A stretch of DNA of 64,000 nt from the NCBI GenBank assembly GCA_963769845.1, contig CAVYNL010000018.1, forward strand, positions 1-64,000, written 5' to 3'. The position numbers and the translations under genes are program-made. This document shows positions 34,831-44,123 of the stretch, in pieces (the first letter of the stretch is position 1; every line of letters starts with the position of its first letter). The DNA is from JBGQMW01 sp963769845 (lineage in GTDB: Archaea; Thermoproteota; Bathyarchaeia; Bathyarchaeales; Bathycorpusculaceae). The notes beneath the pieces are model-generated. The model saw only the letters and a program-made list of their open reading frames with translations, made no database searches and was not told where the DNA came from.

Positions 34831-36779
34831 TTAGTGACCTGAGTACACAGCGGTGTTTCCTTTTTCTGTGGCTATTTTGATTATGTAGGGTGCGCTTGGC
34901 ACAGTTATGTCGGTGCGGAGGATTTGCACAGTGTTCCCTTGGTTGATATATGTGTCCAAGTCGTATCTTTGGTGGCTTGTTGAGTTGGTAATCCAGAGCG
35001 AGACCAGGTGTGCTGTTAGGCTTCCCGTGTTTTGGATTGTGATTGCTGTGCCTTTGACTAGGGCTCTGATTGCCATGTAGTCGATGTCGATGGTTGTCTG
35101 GTTGGGGTCGGGTTGGCCGTCCGTGAGTTTGAGGTACATTGTTCCGCCCGTGCTGATGTAGCTTTGCCAAGAGTCTGTGAGGTTCAGGGAGTAGCTGTTC
35201 CAGCCTGAGGCTGGCGTATTGCCAACTGTGGAATTGAAGCCACTGTCGCTGTAGTTTCCAGCCGTCCAGTTGTAGGCTTTGAGGTACCATGTCTCGCCCG
35301 TGTCGCTCGCGCGGTAGATGAACTGAATTTCTACCGTTTGGATGGCTGAGAGAGGGTAGGTGACTGGGTTCTATGTTGAAAGTTTCCAACGATGTCCATA
35401 GGCGTACGTGGGTCCGAAACGCTTTCTTCGTTTCCGTATGATGCGAGCGTGTCTTTTTCGGTCTGGTACGTGGCTTTGACCCAGGCGGCGCTTCTTGCGA
35501 TGTTTGAGATGCGGATTTCGTCGACGTATCCTCTTAGGTGGAGGCCTGAGTAGACGCAGTAGCCTAGGTAGAGGGAGTTTGAGTTGGCGTTGATGTCGCC
35601 CGTGACTGTGTGTGTTGACCCGACTTGTTCGCCGTTGATTTTGTGCGTGATTTTTGAGCCGTCGTACACGAACGTGCAGTAGTACCATGTGTCTGTTTGC
35701 AGCGGGTAGTTTTCGTCGTTGGCGACTGTCCATCCGGTGGCGCCGTTTGTGCTGACGAGGTTTCTGATGGAACTGGATGTTTCGAGGCCCAGTTGCCATT
35801 GGTCGTCTTTTCTGGCGATGACTGTTTCGCCCGCTGGCAAGGAATCGAATTTGACCCATCCTTCCAAGGTAAGCTCGTTGTTCGTGAAGCTGAGGCTCGG
35901 GCTTTCACTGACCTGAACTTGGTCGTCTGTCCCATCAAGGTGGTCAGCGCCGTCCACTATTCCTGCTGCATTCTGCCCCACTCCGTTCTGAGGCGTACCG
36001 TTGTTGTGATTTGTTGTGGAATCGTACTGTGTTCCTGCGGTCTCTTGGAGGTGCATGACGAGTTTGTAGTTGCTGTCCCAAACGTTCTCTGCGGCCGTTG
36101 AGCCGGGGTCTCCCACGTATGCGGTGTTGTCTGGCTGGGTCTGGTCGTAGTAGAGATAGAAGGAAGTGTCGTGTATGCTGCTTACACTGGGTGCTTTGAC
36201 CCATACCCAAGCCTTGCGATTCGTATCGTCCCATTTTTCGATTTCCGCGTAGCACTGTGTCAGGCCGTCTGCTGTGGTGATCGCGATTTTTTTCCGCATG
36301 TCTTTGGTTTGCAGTTCTGTGAAAACGCAGGTTAGGTTGTTGTAGCTCGGGCCAGAGGAGCTGCTGACGTATATTAGCAGTGGGAAGTTAGTCAGTGTGC
36401 TGTCGATCGCGGCGTGGTTGATGGTGATTTTGATGCGTTTTTGCCACGTACCGAGCCACGTTTGCTGTGTGAATCCTTCTGTGAACGTTTCGTACTGGCT
36501 GTTGATCGTCTGCGTGTCTGCGTAGGTTCCGCTGATGTGGCTACCTTTGTTTATTGCGTACTCGGTTTGGGCTGTGAACCATGAGACGGTGTCGGCCGAG
36601 GCTGCGTCGGTGATTTCTACTTTTTCCTGCATCCTTTCCCAGTCAAGCTGGTTCATCTGGTAGTTCCAGAGCACGACGTTGGCGACGATGATAACTACGA
36701 GGACTAGGCTGAGCATGACGACTACGACGTTGCTTATGCCTCGCCTGTCGCGTTTAAGGCGCTGTGCTATATTCTTCAA
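34831..36779 (-). pseudogene. Pilin-like LamG adhesin, frameshifted
   Basis: Starts at ATG 36779 with an archaeal pilin-type N-terminus (RRGISNVVVVMLSLVLVVIIV). A DUF2341-like region and a LamG domain follow (VMHLQETAG, LTLEGWVKF, LYLGYC, GYVDEIRISNIARS). This frame stops at 35331. A second frame, open from 35370 and with no start codon before 35139, continues with VEIQFIYRASDTGETWYLKA and a beta-rich C-terminal domain to 34831. The join must be between 35334 and 35370, at or near a CT repeat. Removing one CT, or adding one base, restores a 640-residue protein. It could be real slippage, decay, or an assembly error. It is last in the pilus operon. Confidence 0.8.
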
Positions 36780-37164
36780 GGTGTGTTCCCCTGGTCGTGA
36801 CTATGTCTATATGATATAGGTCGCCTGAAGTCCAGGTTTCGTAAATGTTGAGCCACGTGTGCTGGCCTATTTCCAGCGTGAAAGGCTCGGTGAAGTTTTG
36901 AGAAGTGTGATTAACGTACAGGGCTGTGACCTGGATGGCGGTTTTGCCGATGTTACGGACGTAGACGTCTATTGTGCCGGTTTGGTTGTTGAACCAGATG
37001 TCTTCGATGACGGCGCGTTCGCTCATGGTGTCACGAAGATTGTTTGTTATGACGTACGTGGCGGTGGTGGCGATGGTCATGGCTGCAACCGCAACGACGG
37101 TAAGCAGAAGATTGCTTAGGACGGGTGTGACGCCACGCTTGTCGTGCAAAAGTCTTCTCAGCAT
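36754..37164 (-). CDS. Archaeal type IV pilin-like protein
   Basis: 136 residues with a short basic start (RRLLHDKRGVTPVL) and a long hydrophobic helix, the class III signal peptide layout of archaeal pilins and flagellins, cleaved before the helix by a prepilin peptidase. The rest is beta-rich and hydrophilic with several N-x-S/T sites (NQTG, NHTS). It overlaps the LamG pilin start by 26 bases and follows the second FlaJ gene. Confidence 0.82.
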   Translation of the reverse strand: MLRRLLHDKRGVTPVLSNLLLTVVAVAAMTIATTATYVITNNLRDTMSERAVIEDIWFNNQTGTIDVYVRNIGKTAIQVTALYVNHTSQNFTEPFTLEIGQHTWLNIYETWTSGDLYHIDIVTTRGTHLEEYSTAP

Positions 37165-37173
37165 GTTGCCACC

Positions 37174-37989
37174 TCAGAGGAAAAGCTTGAGTGTGATGTA
37201 GCCGGCGAGCATGAGGATTAGGCTGTGTTTAAGTCCGGCGCTTATTGTTCCGTCTCCCATTTTTCCGGCGACGAGTCCGCCGAAGAAGGCTTGGATGGAG
37301 GTCATTCTGAAGAATATGCGTTGCATCTCGTTTGCTGGGATAGCTGTGGTTGTGAGTAGGGATAGGCCGTTCATGTTTGCGAAGAATGACCTGAAGAGTA
37401 GTGTGATGGTGAAGAGGAAGACGAAGAAGGCTACGTAGATTATGGCGATGTAAGGTCTAGTTTGGGTGCGTCTTTCCTTGTCAAGCATTAGGGTGGTCTG
37501 TATGAACTTGCCCATTGGGTCGAAGACTTTTTCAACTCGTCCTCCTGAACGGCTTGCTTCAATGATCATGGGCACTGTTCTTTGGACGAGGACGGTGTTG
37601 ACTCTTTTTCCCATGTTGAGCAGTGCTTGTTCGAAGGGCATTCCCCAGGAGATTTGGGCGTTCATTTTTTTCAGTTCCGCTGTCAGTGGGCCATAGTCTC
37701 TTTTTGCCGCCTCTTGAAGAGCCTGAACCAGTGTCATTCCTGTTTCTTGTGCTTGGACTATGCTTCTGAAGAGGTCTGGCAGGTGCTCGTCTATTGCTCT
37801 TCTCCACTTGTAGTCGATGTAGCTGATGATTGCCGGAGGAGTGACGCCCGCGATCACGGCGAAGAAGATTATGTCGTCAGAAAGCAGAGAGCCTGAAGAG
37901 GCTAGCACTGCAAAGAAGATTATGGCGACCGCTGCCGTTGCGGATGCCCCCCACACGATTTTCTTTGCTTTCGGGTCTACTTTCGGCAT
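37174..37989 (-). CDS. Pilus assembly membrane protein (T2SF/FlaJ type) 2
   Basis: 271 residues of the type II secretion F family: N-terminal helices, the RSIVQAQETGMTLVQALQEAAKRDYGP block, and the IIEASRSGGRVEKVFDPM motif, then C-terminal helices. With the other FlaJ-like protein and ATPase it forms the inner-membrane platform of a Tad-like archaeal pilus. It is 6 bases from the upstream gene. Confidence 0.88.
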   Translation of the reverse strand: MPKVDPKAKKIVWGASATAAVAIIFFAVLASSGSLLSDDIIFFAVIAGVTPPAIISYIDYKWRRAIDEHLPDLFRSIVQAQETGMTLVQALQEAAKRDYGPLTAELKKMNAQISWGMPFEQALLNMGKRVNTVLVQRTVPMIIEASRSGGRVEKVFDPMGKFIQTTLMLDKERRTQTRPYIAIIYVAFFVFLFTITLLFRSFFANMNGLSLLTTTAIPANEMQRIFFRMTSIQAFFGGLVAGKMGDGTISAGLKHSLILMLAGYITLKLFL

Positions 37990-37995
37990 TTTTCT

Positions 37996-39000
37996 CTACC
38001 ATTTTGGTGATGCTGCGTCTAGGATTATCAGGAATACTATGGCTCCCAAGGGGATTGCCAGGTAGGTAAGAAGGTTGAGCAGTAGGTCTGGACTGAGAAG
38101 ACCGAGGCCTCCGCCGCCTAGCATTGCCATGACTGCGAGCATGATCACTAGGAACAGCGGTCCGGTCAGGAGCAGGGCGACGTATGCTTCCGACAGCATT
38201 GAAAGAGTGTCGGAGTATTTCTTAAGGCTCAGTTTCTTGAGCCTCATGTATTGTCGGCTTTTTTCGCGTAGGTATGCCGGCATGTTGCCGCCTGAATGGA
38301 TCGTGGAGATGAAGCCTTCTATCATTTCACGGAATTTCTCTGAAGGGGTACGCTTGGATATTTCTTCAAGAGCGGAGATTATGTCGGACCCGAAGAGGTT
38401 CACGTCTCTGACTATGTCTTTTGATTCGGCAGAGACTGCTAGAGGTACGGTCATGTTTGAGAGTGAGTAGAATACTTTTTCAGGAGAGACTCCAGCGCTT
38501 GTGAGGATTGCCATGTAGCCTGTTGTGAAGGGAAGTTCGTCTTCCAAGTTTCTTTTTACGGTGTCTGCTCGATAGGCGGGGTAGACCACGAATCCGATTG
38601 TGGTGAACGCCAGGGCGAATAGGCTTCCGCCCACGCCGAATAGGACTGCGGGCAACACAGGAATGTTGAAGATGAAGAGTGCCAGCAACGGAGCGCACGC
38701 GAGGGTGGCGATTGATGCCAAGGCGCTGGTGAAGACTGCGAGGCTGACGTAGGCCTTAAAGTTGATTTTCAAGCCGGACCTTTGCAGGCTCAGGTCTAGG
38801 CCTTTGAAGAGTGGCAGAAGTTGTCCTGTTTTGTTGCCAACGAGTTGGTATGCCACAGATTCGGGGTTCTCGAATGTCATGTGCTCCTGTTTCGCGTCTT
38901 TGGTTATGGCTTGTTTGTGTCTGGAAGAGGGCAAGTTGAGTTTTCTTCTTATTCGTGACAGAATGTTTTTGATTTGTTCTGTGGGTTTTTGTTTTGTCAT
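37996..39000 (-). CDS. Pilus assembly membrane protein (T2SF/FlaJ type) 1
   Basis: 334 residues of the same family: an N-terminal basic cytoplasmic stretch, helices near 80-150, the FTTGYMAILTSAGVSPEKVFYSL type F motif and FISTIHSGGNMPAYLREKS, then several C-terminal helices. Its ATG overlaps the ATPase stop (ATGA at 38997-39000), so the two are translationally coupled. Two different FlaJ-type proteins with one ATPase is the usual layout for Tad-like pili. Confidence 0.88.
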   Translation of the reverse strand: MTKQKPTEQIKNILSRIRRKLNLPSSRHKQAITKDAKQEHMTFENPESVAYQLVGNKTGQLLPLFKGLDLSLQRSGLKINFKAYVSLAVFTSALASIATLACAPLLALFIFNIPVLPAVLFGVGGSLFALAFTTIGFVVYPAYRADTVKRNLEDELPFTTGYMAILTSAGVSPEKVFYSLSNMTVPLAVSAESKDIVRDVNLFGSDIISALEEISKRTPSEKFREMIEGFISTIHSGGNMPAYLREKSRQYMRLKKLSLKKYSDTLSMLSEAYVALLLTGPLFLVIMLAVMAMLGGGGLGLLSPDLLLNLLTYLAIPLGAIVFLIILDAASPKW

Positions 39001-40556
39001 TTAAGCCCCACTCTAGCTTTTTGGAAGATGCGGTCAGGGTTGGCGTAGTATTCTCGGATTATGCCTGCGACTTCTGTGTAGCGTCGTATCCCCCTGCTCG
39101 TCATCCAGTCCAGTACGGTTTGTCTTCTGTTGAGTTCACGTCTGACGTCTTCTTCGCTTATGCCCATCTTTTTCATTTGGCGTTCGAGTATGCTACTGTG
39201 CCCGTCGTAGGAGAAGGCGTCGAAACGTTGGTTCCAGTGGAACACTTCTTCTGTTGTTATGCCTGTTTCTGGTGTGAACCCTGCGATTTCGGCAGTTGTG
39301 CCTGTTCTTCTTGCGGGTTTGCCGTCGATTTCGGTTCTGGACATGACCATAATGACGTTGGTCATGGCGATGAGTGGTTTGGGTATGTTCATGGGTTCGG
39401 ATGTGAGCCTGTTTATGACGGCTTCGACTGATTCTGCGTGGAGTGTGCACATTCCTAGGTGGCCTGTGGCCATTGCCTGGAAAAGCGTGTAGGCTTCTTC
39501 TCCTCTCACTTCGCCTACGATGATGTAGTCTGGTCTTTGTCTGACTGCGGCTTTTAATAGATCAAAGAGGGTTATTGTTCCAGTTCGTTTGTCTTCGTGT
39601 CCGAAGCCGAGTCTTATGACTGAGGGGATCCAGTTTTCGTGGGGGAGGTTTAGTTCCTGCGTGTCTTCGACGCTTACTATTTTCATTTCGGGTTTGATGA
39701 ACATGCTGAGGCAGTTGAGCATGGTTGTTTTTCCTGAGGCGACGCCGCCGGCTACGAGCACTGATGAGCGGTTTTCGATGATGTACCAGAGATAGGCGGC
39801 CATTTCTGAGCTGAGGGTTTTGAGGGCGATGAGGTCTGAGATGGTGAGGGGGTCTGCTCTGAAGCGTCTGATCGTGAAAGTGGAGCCTCTGCGTGTGATC
39901 TCGCTGCCGTAGGTTAGTTGGATGCGGCTGCCGTCGGGGAGTGAAGCGTCGAGGATTGGTGAGGCGACTGAGATGTTTTTTCCTGACAGGTATGCCATAC
40001 GGATGATGAAGGAGTCGAGTTCTTGTTCGTCTTTGAATATTATGTTTGTGGGGAGTGATTCGTAGACTCTGTGCCAAACGTACAATGGGATGTTTGTGCC
40101 GTCTGCGCTGATGTCTTCGATGAGGTGGTCTTTCATGAGCGGGTCGATTTTGCCGTAGCCGAGGAAGTCGCGGATCACGTAGTACGTGAGTTTGTCGATA
40201 GCTTCTGAGGGGACTTTAATGTGGTATTTCTTGATGATTTTCTTTGTCTGTTCTCGGAGGTAGGTTTCGGCTTTCTCTTTCGTTTCTATTTCTTTGAGGT
40301 CTACGTTGATTTCGTCCATGAGAAGTGTCTTGATTTCTTTGAGCTGTTTTTCTTCGTCTTCTTGGAGGGTTGGTTCGATTATTTCGTAGCGGGTTTTTTG
40401 GGTGTCTGGGTCTTTGATTATGGCTGCGTAGACGTATGGTTCCTGTATTGGGTAGGCTTCTTTGAATGAGACTGGTTTCCTAGTCTCTGGTTTGATTGTG
40501 ATGGTTGCCGCTGGTTTTTCTTCGGTTTGGGCTGTTCTGGTGGCTGTTTCCTTCAT
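38997..40556 (-). CDS. Type II/IV secretion (Tad/FlaI-type) ATPase
   Basis: 519 residues from ATG 40556, preferred because a TATA-like element (40602-40612) would put transcription start near 40580, after the upstream TTG. Walker A is GGVASGKTTML, the Asp box is VSVEDTQEL, and Walker B with the secretion-ATPase histidine box is IIVGEVRGEEAYTLFQAMATGHLG split over two stretches. It powers pilus assembly and heads the five-gene pilus operon. Confidence 0.92.
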   Translation of the reverse strand: MKETATRTAQTEEKPAATITIKPETRKPVSFKEAYPIQEPYVYAAIIKDPDTQKTRYEIIEPTLQEDEEKQLKEIKTLLMDEINVDLKEIETKEKAETYLREQTKKIIKKYHIKVPSEAIDKLTYYVIRDFLGYGKIDPLMKDHLIEDISADGTNIPLYVWHRVYESLPTNIIFKDEQELDSFIIRMAYLSGKNISVASPILDASLPDGSRIQLTYGSEITRRGSTFTIRRFRADPLTISDLIALKTLSSEMAAYLWYIIENRSSVLVAGGVASGKTTMLNCLSMFIKPEMKIVSVEDTQELNLPHENWIPSVIRLGFGHEDKRTGTITLFDLLKAAVRQRPDYIIVGEVRGEEAYTLFQAMATGHLGMCTLHAESVEAVINRLTSEPMNIPKPLIAMTNVIMVMSRTEIDGKPARRTGTTAEIAGFTPETGITTEEVFHWNQRFDAFSYDGHSSILERQMKKMGISEEDVRRELNRRQTVLDWMTSRGIRRYTEVAGIIREYYANPDRIFQKARVGLK

Positions 40557-40601
40557 CGTTGGCACTGTCCCTCGCGGTTTAGTCTGTGTCGTGGTTCGCA
40601 A

Positions 40602-40612
40602 GAATATATGAT
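40602..40612 (-). promoter_or_regulatory. TATA-like promoter of the pilus operon
   Basis: On the minus strand ATCATATATTC is found about 45-55 bases before the preferred ATG of the ATPase gene. Confidence 0.45.
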
Positions 40613-40718
40613 GTCACGAGTCTTAATAAGGCGTATGCATGTTCAATCCTTAGCACATTAGCAAATTCAAAGAGCACGCCCAAAACCTCCACATTCCATC
40701 CCGCTTAGAAAATCATAA

Positions 40719-40931
40719 ACCCAGGGTGGCAGAGATGGCCTATTCTTCGGGAACCCACAGCAGGTACTAGTTCAGGTGCTGGCGGTGACCGTCGTCGCGT
40801 CTTTTGCGTTCGTGGGCTCGTTTCTGCTTCTCAGACTGATCAATGTCTTTGCGCCGCTGCGGGTCAGCGCAGGGGAAGAGGAAAGAGGCCTGGACGAAAG
40901 CCAGCATGGAGAAGAAGCATACGGCGACTGA
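40719..40931 (+). pseudogene. amt: C-terminal fragment of an ammonium transporter
   Basis: A 70-codon open stretch beginning right after a stop codon, with no start codon. The translation has GLFFGNPQQ, a hydrophobic last helix (VTVVASFAFVGSFLLLRL), and a tail ending APLRVS, then EEERGLDESQHGEEAYG. That ending is diagnostic of Amt/MEP ammonium transporters. The other 300 or so residues are missing upstream. It marks a lost or rearranged amt gene between the pilus operon and 41050. Confidence 0.85.
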
Positions 40932-41049
40932 TACGGAGAAATAGTCAAGGACTGAAAACGCACGCAAGTTGAACGGGAGCGCAAAATTAAAATCTGTTTG
41001 TCAAATGATAGGCTTTTTGTTCACGGCAACTACGATTTGAGGCATTCTG

Positions 41050-41340
41050 ATGCTCGTTGGCGGGGATGACAGGCTTGAACCTGATAGAAGGTCTGAGAAA
41101 GGACAGGACATCCCAGCCGATGGTAGGGGAAGAGCCAAAAAGCTAGGAAGCAAGAAGCCGGGAGTTAGTTTCTGTCCGAAGTGCGGCTCAACCAACATTT
41201 TTTGGGCTTCAGGCCTGCCGCAACTGTGGTCTGTCTGGGAGTGCAGAAACTGTGGGTATCGTGGAGCCTTTGTGCTGAGAGATGGGAAGCTTGCAGAAAA
41301 GCTCTCGCGGGATTATAAAGGGAAAACTGTCAAGACATGA
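41050..41340 (+). CDS. Zinc-ribbon protein
   Basis: 96 residues from ATG 41050 with GAGG upstream. The N-terminal half is charged and probably disordered. The C-terminal half has a zinc ribbon, CPKCGSTNIFWASG and CRNCGYRG, resembling those of transcription-factor or rRNA-linked small proteins. No specific family is recognised. It lies between the amt remnant and the convergent aminopeptidase gene. Confidence 0.7.
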   Translation: MLVGGDDRLEPDRRSEKGQDIPADGRGRAKKLGSKKPGVSFCPKCGSTNIFWASGLPQLWSVWECRNCGYRGAFVLRDGKLAEKLSRDYKGKTVKT

Positions 41341-41371
41341 AGTGCGCGCGCAAATGTGGACGCCGTGGGCA

Positions 41372-42484
41372 CTATCCGGTTAAGAATTTGCCGTTCTTGT
41401 AGAATAGTTTGCCGTCTGCGTAGATTTCGCCGCCTTTTCTCATGTTTTTCAGTATGTCCCAGTGGATGGCTGATTTGTTGAGCCCTCCTGTTTCTGGGTA
41501 GGAGTTTCCCAGTGCCATGTGTATCGTGCCGCCCATTTTTTCGTCGAAGAGCATTTCTTTGGTGAACCTTGTTACTCCGTAGTTCGTTCCGATGGCGGCT
41601 TCGCCGATGCGGTCTGCTCCCTCTATCTTCAGGATTTCTTTCAGTAGGTCTTCTCCTTTGGCGGCTGAGGCTTTCACCACTTTGCCTTTTTTGAAGGTAA
41701 GGTTGATGTCTTCAACTTCTTTGCCTGAGTATATTCCTGGGTAGGTGAATCTTATTCTGCCGTTTGCCGTGTTTTCCATTGGACCGGTGAAGACTTCGCC
41801 GTCGGGCATATTGAGTTTCCCGCTGCAGTTTCCCCACTTTCTTCCTTTGACGCTGAAAGTTAGGTCTGTGTCTTCGCCTACTATTCGGATTTTGCTGGTT
41901 TTGTTCAGGAATGTGCAGGTTTTTTCTTGTTGTTTGTGGATTTTTTTCCATTCTGCGATTGGGTCTTTCTTGTCGAGCAGGCAGCTGCCGTAGACGAAGT
42001 CTTCATATTCTTCAATCGGCATTGCGGCTTCCTGTGCTTGGGCACTGATCGGGTAGGGCAGTACGGTCCATCTGAGTTTTCCTTCACCGCAGCGCTTGTT
42101 GATGATTTCGTTGATCTCTTTCTGGGAGGCTCTGTGCTTCCTTATCTTCGCTGAGTCTGTGTTTGTCAGTTTCTTGGGGTTGGGGTCGCACTGTATGCGT
42201 ATGGACACGTCCATGTTCTCGATAAGGAATTTTGAGAAGGGGGAAACGTGTGTCAGCTGTTGTTCCTTAGCGTACTTGTAGAAGGCATAATCAAAATCTT
42301 CGGAAGCTGGCATGAAGAGCGGATGAGCGCCGCAGAGCAGGCTTTCTTTGTATAGCTCGCTGACCAGCGGCATGGCTGCCGTGCTTCCTCGTATCACGAC
42401 TTGCTCTTTTGGTTCTACGTCCACGCTGTAGTGGACGCAGAGTTTTGCGAGTTTTTCAACTCTGGAGTCAGTAATATAAACCAC
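41372..42484 (-). CDS. Aminopeptidase T (M29 family)
   Basis: 370 residues from ATG 42484. The M29 metal ligands are recognisable: NMPDGEVFTGP, IGEAAIGTN, HMALGNSYP, SAIHWDI and a final aspartate. The protein has the family's length. M29 enzymes remove N-terminal residues using two metal ions (Co or Zn). It stands alone, 185 bases from hxlB. Confidence 0.93.
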   Translation of the reverse strand: MVYITDSRVEKLAKLCVHYSVDVEPKEQVVIRGSTAAMPLVSELYKESLLCGAHPLFMPASEDFDYAFYKYAKEQQLTHVSPFSKFLIENMDVSIRIQCDPNPKKLTNTDSAKIRKHRASQKEINEIINKRCGEGKLRWTVLPYPISAQAQEAAMPIEEYEDFVYGSCLLDKKDPIAEWKKIHKQQEKTCTFLNKTSKIRIVGEDTDLTFSVKGRKWGNCSGKLNMPDGEVFTGPMENTANGRIRFTYPGIYSGKEVEDINLTFKKGKVVKASAAKGEDLLKEILKIEGADRIGEAAIGTNYGVTRFTKEMLFDEKMGGTIHMALGNSYPETGGLNKSAIHWDILKNMRKGGEIYADGKLFYKNGKFLTG

Positions 42485-42669
42485 CGCTTGTGAAAATCAA
42501 TCAGTCGATTAGCTCATTGCTGTTATTATGCCTTGTCCATTCTCTCTCGCGCGGGCGACTTGCGATACGTGGCGCCTTCATTCTCAGCAGGATTGTGTTC
42601 CTGCTCGCCGGGTCGCATATGACGACGTCTGGTATTGGGAAGGGGAATCCAGCTGGCTAGGGAGCATGT

Positions 42670-43269
42670 TTATTCTAGCGTGGCGTGTCTGCGTTTCATG
42701 TCTGCTTCTGTGCTTCCGAGGCGGTGCATGAGTTCGACAACGAGGCTGTCGAAGAATACCATGCTGTTGATTTCGAATATGCTTCCGAGCGGGGTTAGGG
42801 GTTCGCCTACACCCATAATTTGTCTTGTGAGGTAGTCTTTTTCTTTGGGCGTTCCTGCCTTGGTTCGACCCTTTACTTCTACGATTAGGTCGGCGAGCTT
42901 GCCGAGTGGGGATTCTGGGAAGCTTGTGATTGCGATGACCTTGGCTCCGATGTCTTTGGCTGCGGCGCTTGCGGTCAGGACCATTTTTGTGGTTCCTGTG
43001 CCGCTGATGGCTATGAGGAGGTCTCCTTTTTCCGCGGCGGGCGTTATGGTTTCGCCCAGAAAGTAGACGTTGAAGCCTAGGTTCATGAGTCTGAGTGCGA
43101 AGGCTCTGGCGACGAACCCGCTTCTTCCCATGCCGACGGTGAAGATCTTCTTGTCTTTGGAGCCGATCAGAGTTTTGACGAGTCTTTCGACGGATTTCAT
43201 GTCGAGTTCTTCAATCGACATTTTTATGCACGCGACGATTTCTTCTGCTGCCGCCGTCAGCCATTTCAA
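42670..43269 (-). CDS. hxlB: 6-phospho-3-hexuloisomerase
   Basis: 199 residues from TTG 43269. It is a SIS-fold protein with GMGRSGFVARAFALRL, AISGTGTTKMV and FEINSMVFFDSLVVELM. This is the PHI of the ribulose monophosphate pathway, used in archaea to make ribulose 5-phosphate from fructose 6-phosphate. The partner HxlA is not adjacent; elsewhere the two are often fused or neighbouring. Confidence 0.9.
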   Translation of the reverse strand: MKWLTAAAEEIVACIKMSIEELDMKSVERLVKTLIGSKDKKIFTVGMGRSGFVARAFALRLMNLGFNVYFLGETITPAAEKGDLLIAISGTGTTKMVLTASAAAKDIGAKVIAITSFPESPLGKLADLIVEVKGRTKAGTPKEKDYLTRQIMGVGEPLTPLGSIFEINSMVFFDSLVVELMHRLGSTEADMKRRHATLE

Positions 43270-43334
43270 CCGCTTCTGTCTCCCCGAGTGACCCTTTACA
43301 GAATTGTTGTTGTTAAAAGTCTTGCGGTATGAAG

Positions 43335-44123
43335 CTAGGACGTTAGAATATCGTAGAGCATGGGGATGTGCACGTACAGTCGGACGTAGATCGCGGCTGC
43401 GAGAATGGCGATTGTTATGGCGATCAGTGCAAAGTCGCCTCTGTGCATCCTGAGCACGTACAGGTTGGTGCGTTTTTTGGTTGCTCCCCAGGCGCGGGAT
43501 TCCATTGCTTCGGCCAGTTCGAGGCTTCGGCGGATGGCGCTGACGATGAGCGGAATAAGGATGGGAATGTAGTTTCTTATCCGTTTGAGAAAATTGCCTT
43601 TTTCAAGCTCCAAGCCTCGCGCTTTTTGAGCGTCCATTATCGTCTGTGCTTCCTCCGCTAGGACGGGGACGAAGCGGATGGCTGTTGTGAAGGCGAAGAC
43701 GAACTCGTAGGGCACGCGAGTCTGTTCCAGTGCCAAGCCTAGATGGTCGGGTGAGGTCGTTAGGAAGAAGACGGAGAAGGATTCTACGAGCACGACGAAG
43801 CGCAGGGTCAGGCCCACCGTGGTTTCTACGTCGTAGGGTAGGACCTTGTAGCCTGCGGCGAGGAATTTGAAGAGGAAGTTGGTGAAGAAGATAAGCGCCG
43901 CTAGGTAGGCGGCTCCGCGCATCGAGCGTATCCATTCGCGTTGGACGCGGGCGAGGAGGACGAAGGGGACTTGGATGAGGAACAGGACTATGAGGGGTAT
44001 GAGTTCGCTATAGAGGATGGCGATGACGAAGATTGCGCAGACGTAGATGAATTTGATGCGGGGGTCTAGGTTGTGGATGGGCGAGTAGACCTTGCGAAAC
44101 TTGAGGCCGCTGAAGACGCTCAT
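43335..44123 (-). CDS. ecfT: Energy-coupling factor transporter membrane subunit
   Basis: 262 residues with about five hydrophobic helices and the two coupling-helix motifs, QKARGLEL and ESRAWGA, that contact the ATPases. It overlaps the ATPase gene upstream by 4 bases. ECF transporters take up vitamins or metals through a separate S component, and none is encoded here. Confidence 0.92.
   Translation of the reverse strand: MSVFSGLKFRKVYSPIHNLDPRIKFIYVCAIFVIAILYSELIPLIVLFLIQVPFVLLARVQREWIRSMRGAAYLAALIFFTNFLFKFLAAGYKVLPYDVETTVGLTLRFVVLVESFSVFFLTTSPDHLGLALEQTRVPYEFVFAFTTAIRFVPVLAEEAQTIMDAQKARGLELEKGNFLKRIRNYIPILIPLIVSAIRRSLELAEAMESRAWGATKKRTNLYVLRMHRGDFALIAITIAILAAAIYVRLYVHIPMLYDILTS

Noticed and set aside
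40767..40984. Leftward small frames near 40767-40984
   Set aside because: They are antisense to the recognisable ammonium transporter fragment.
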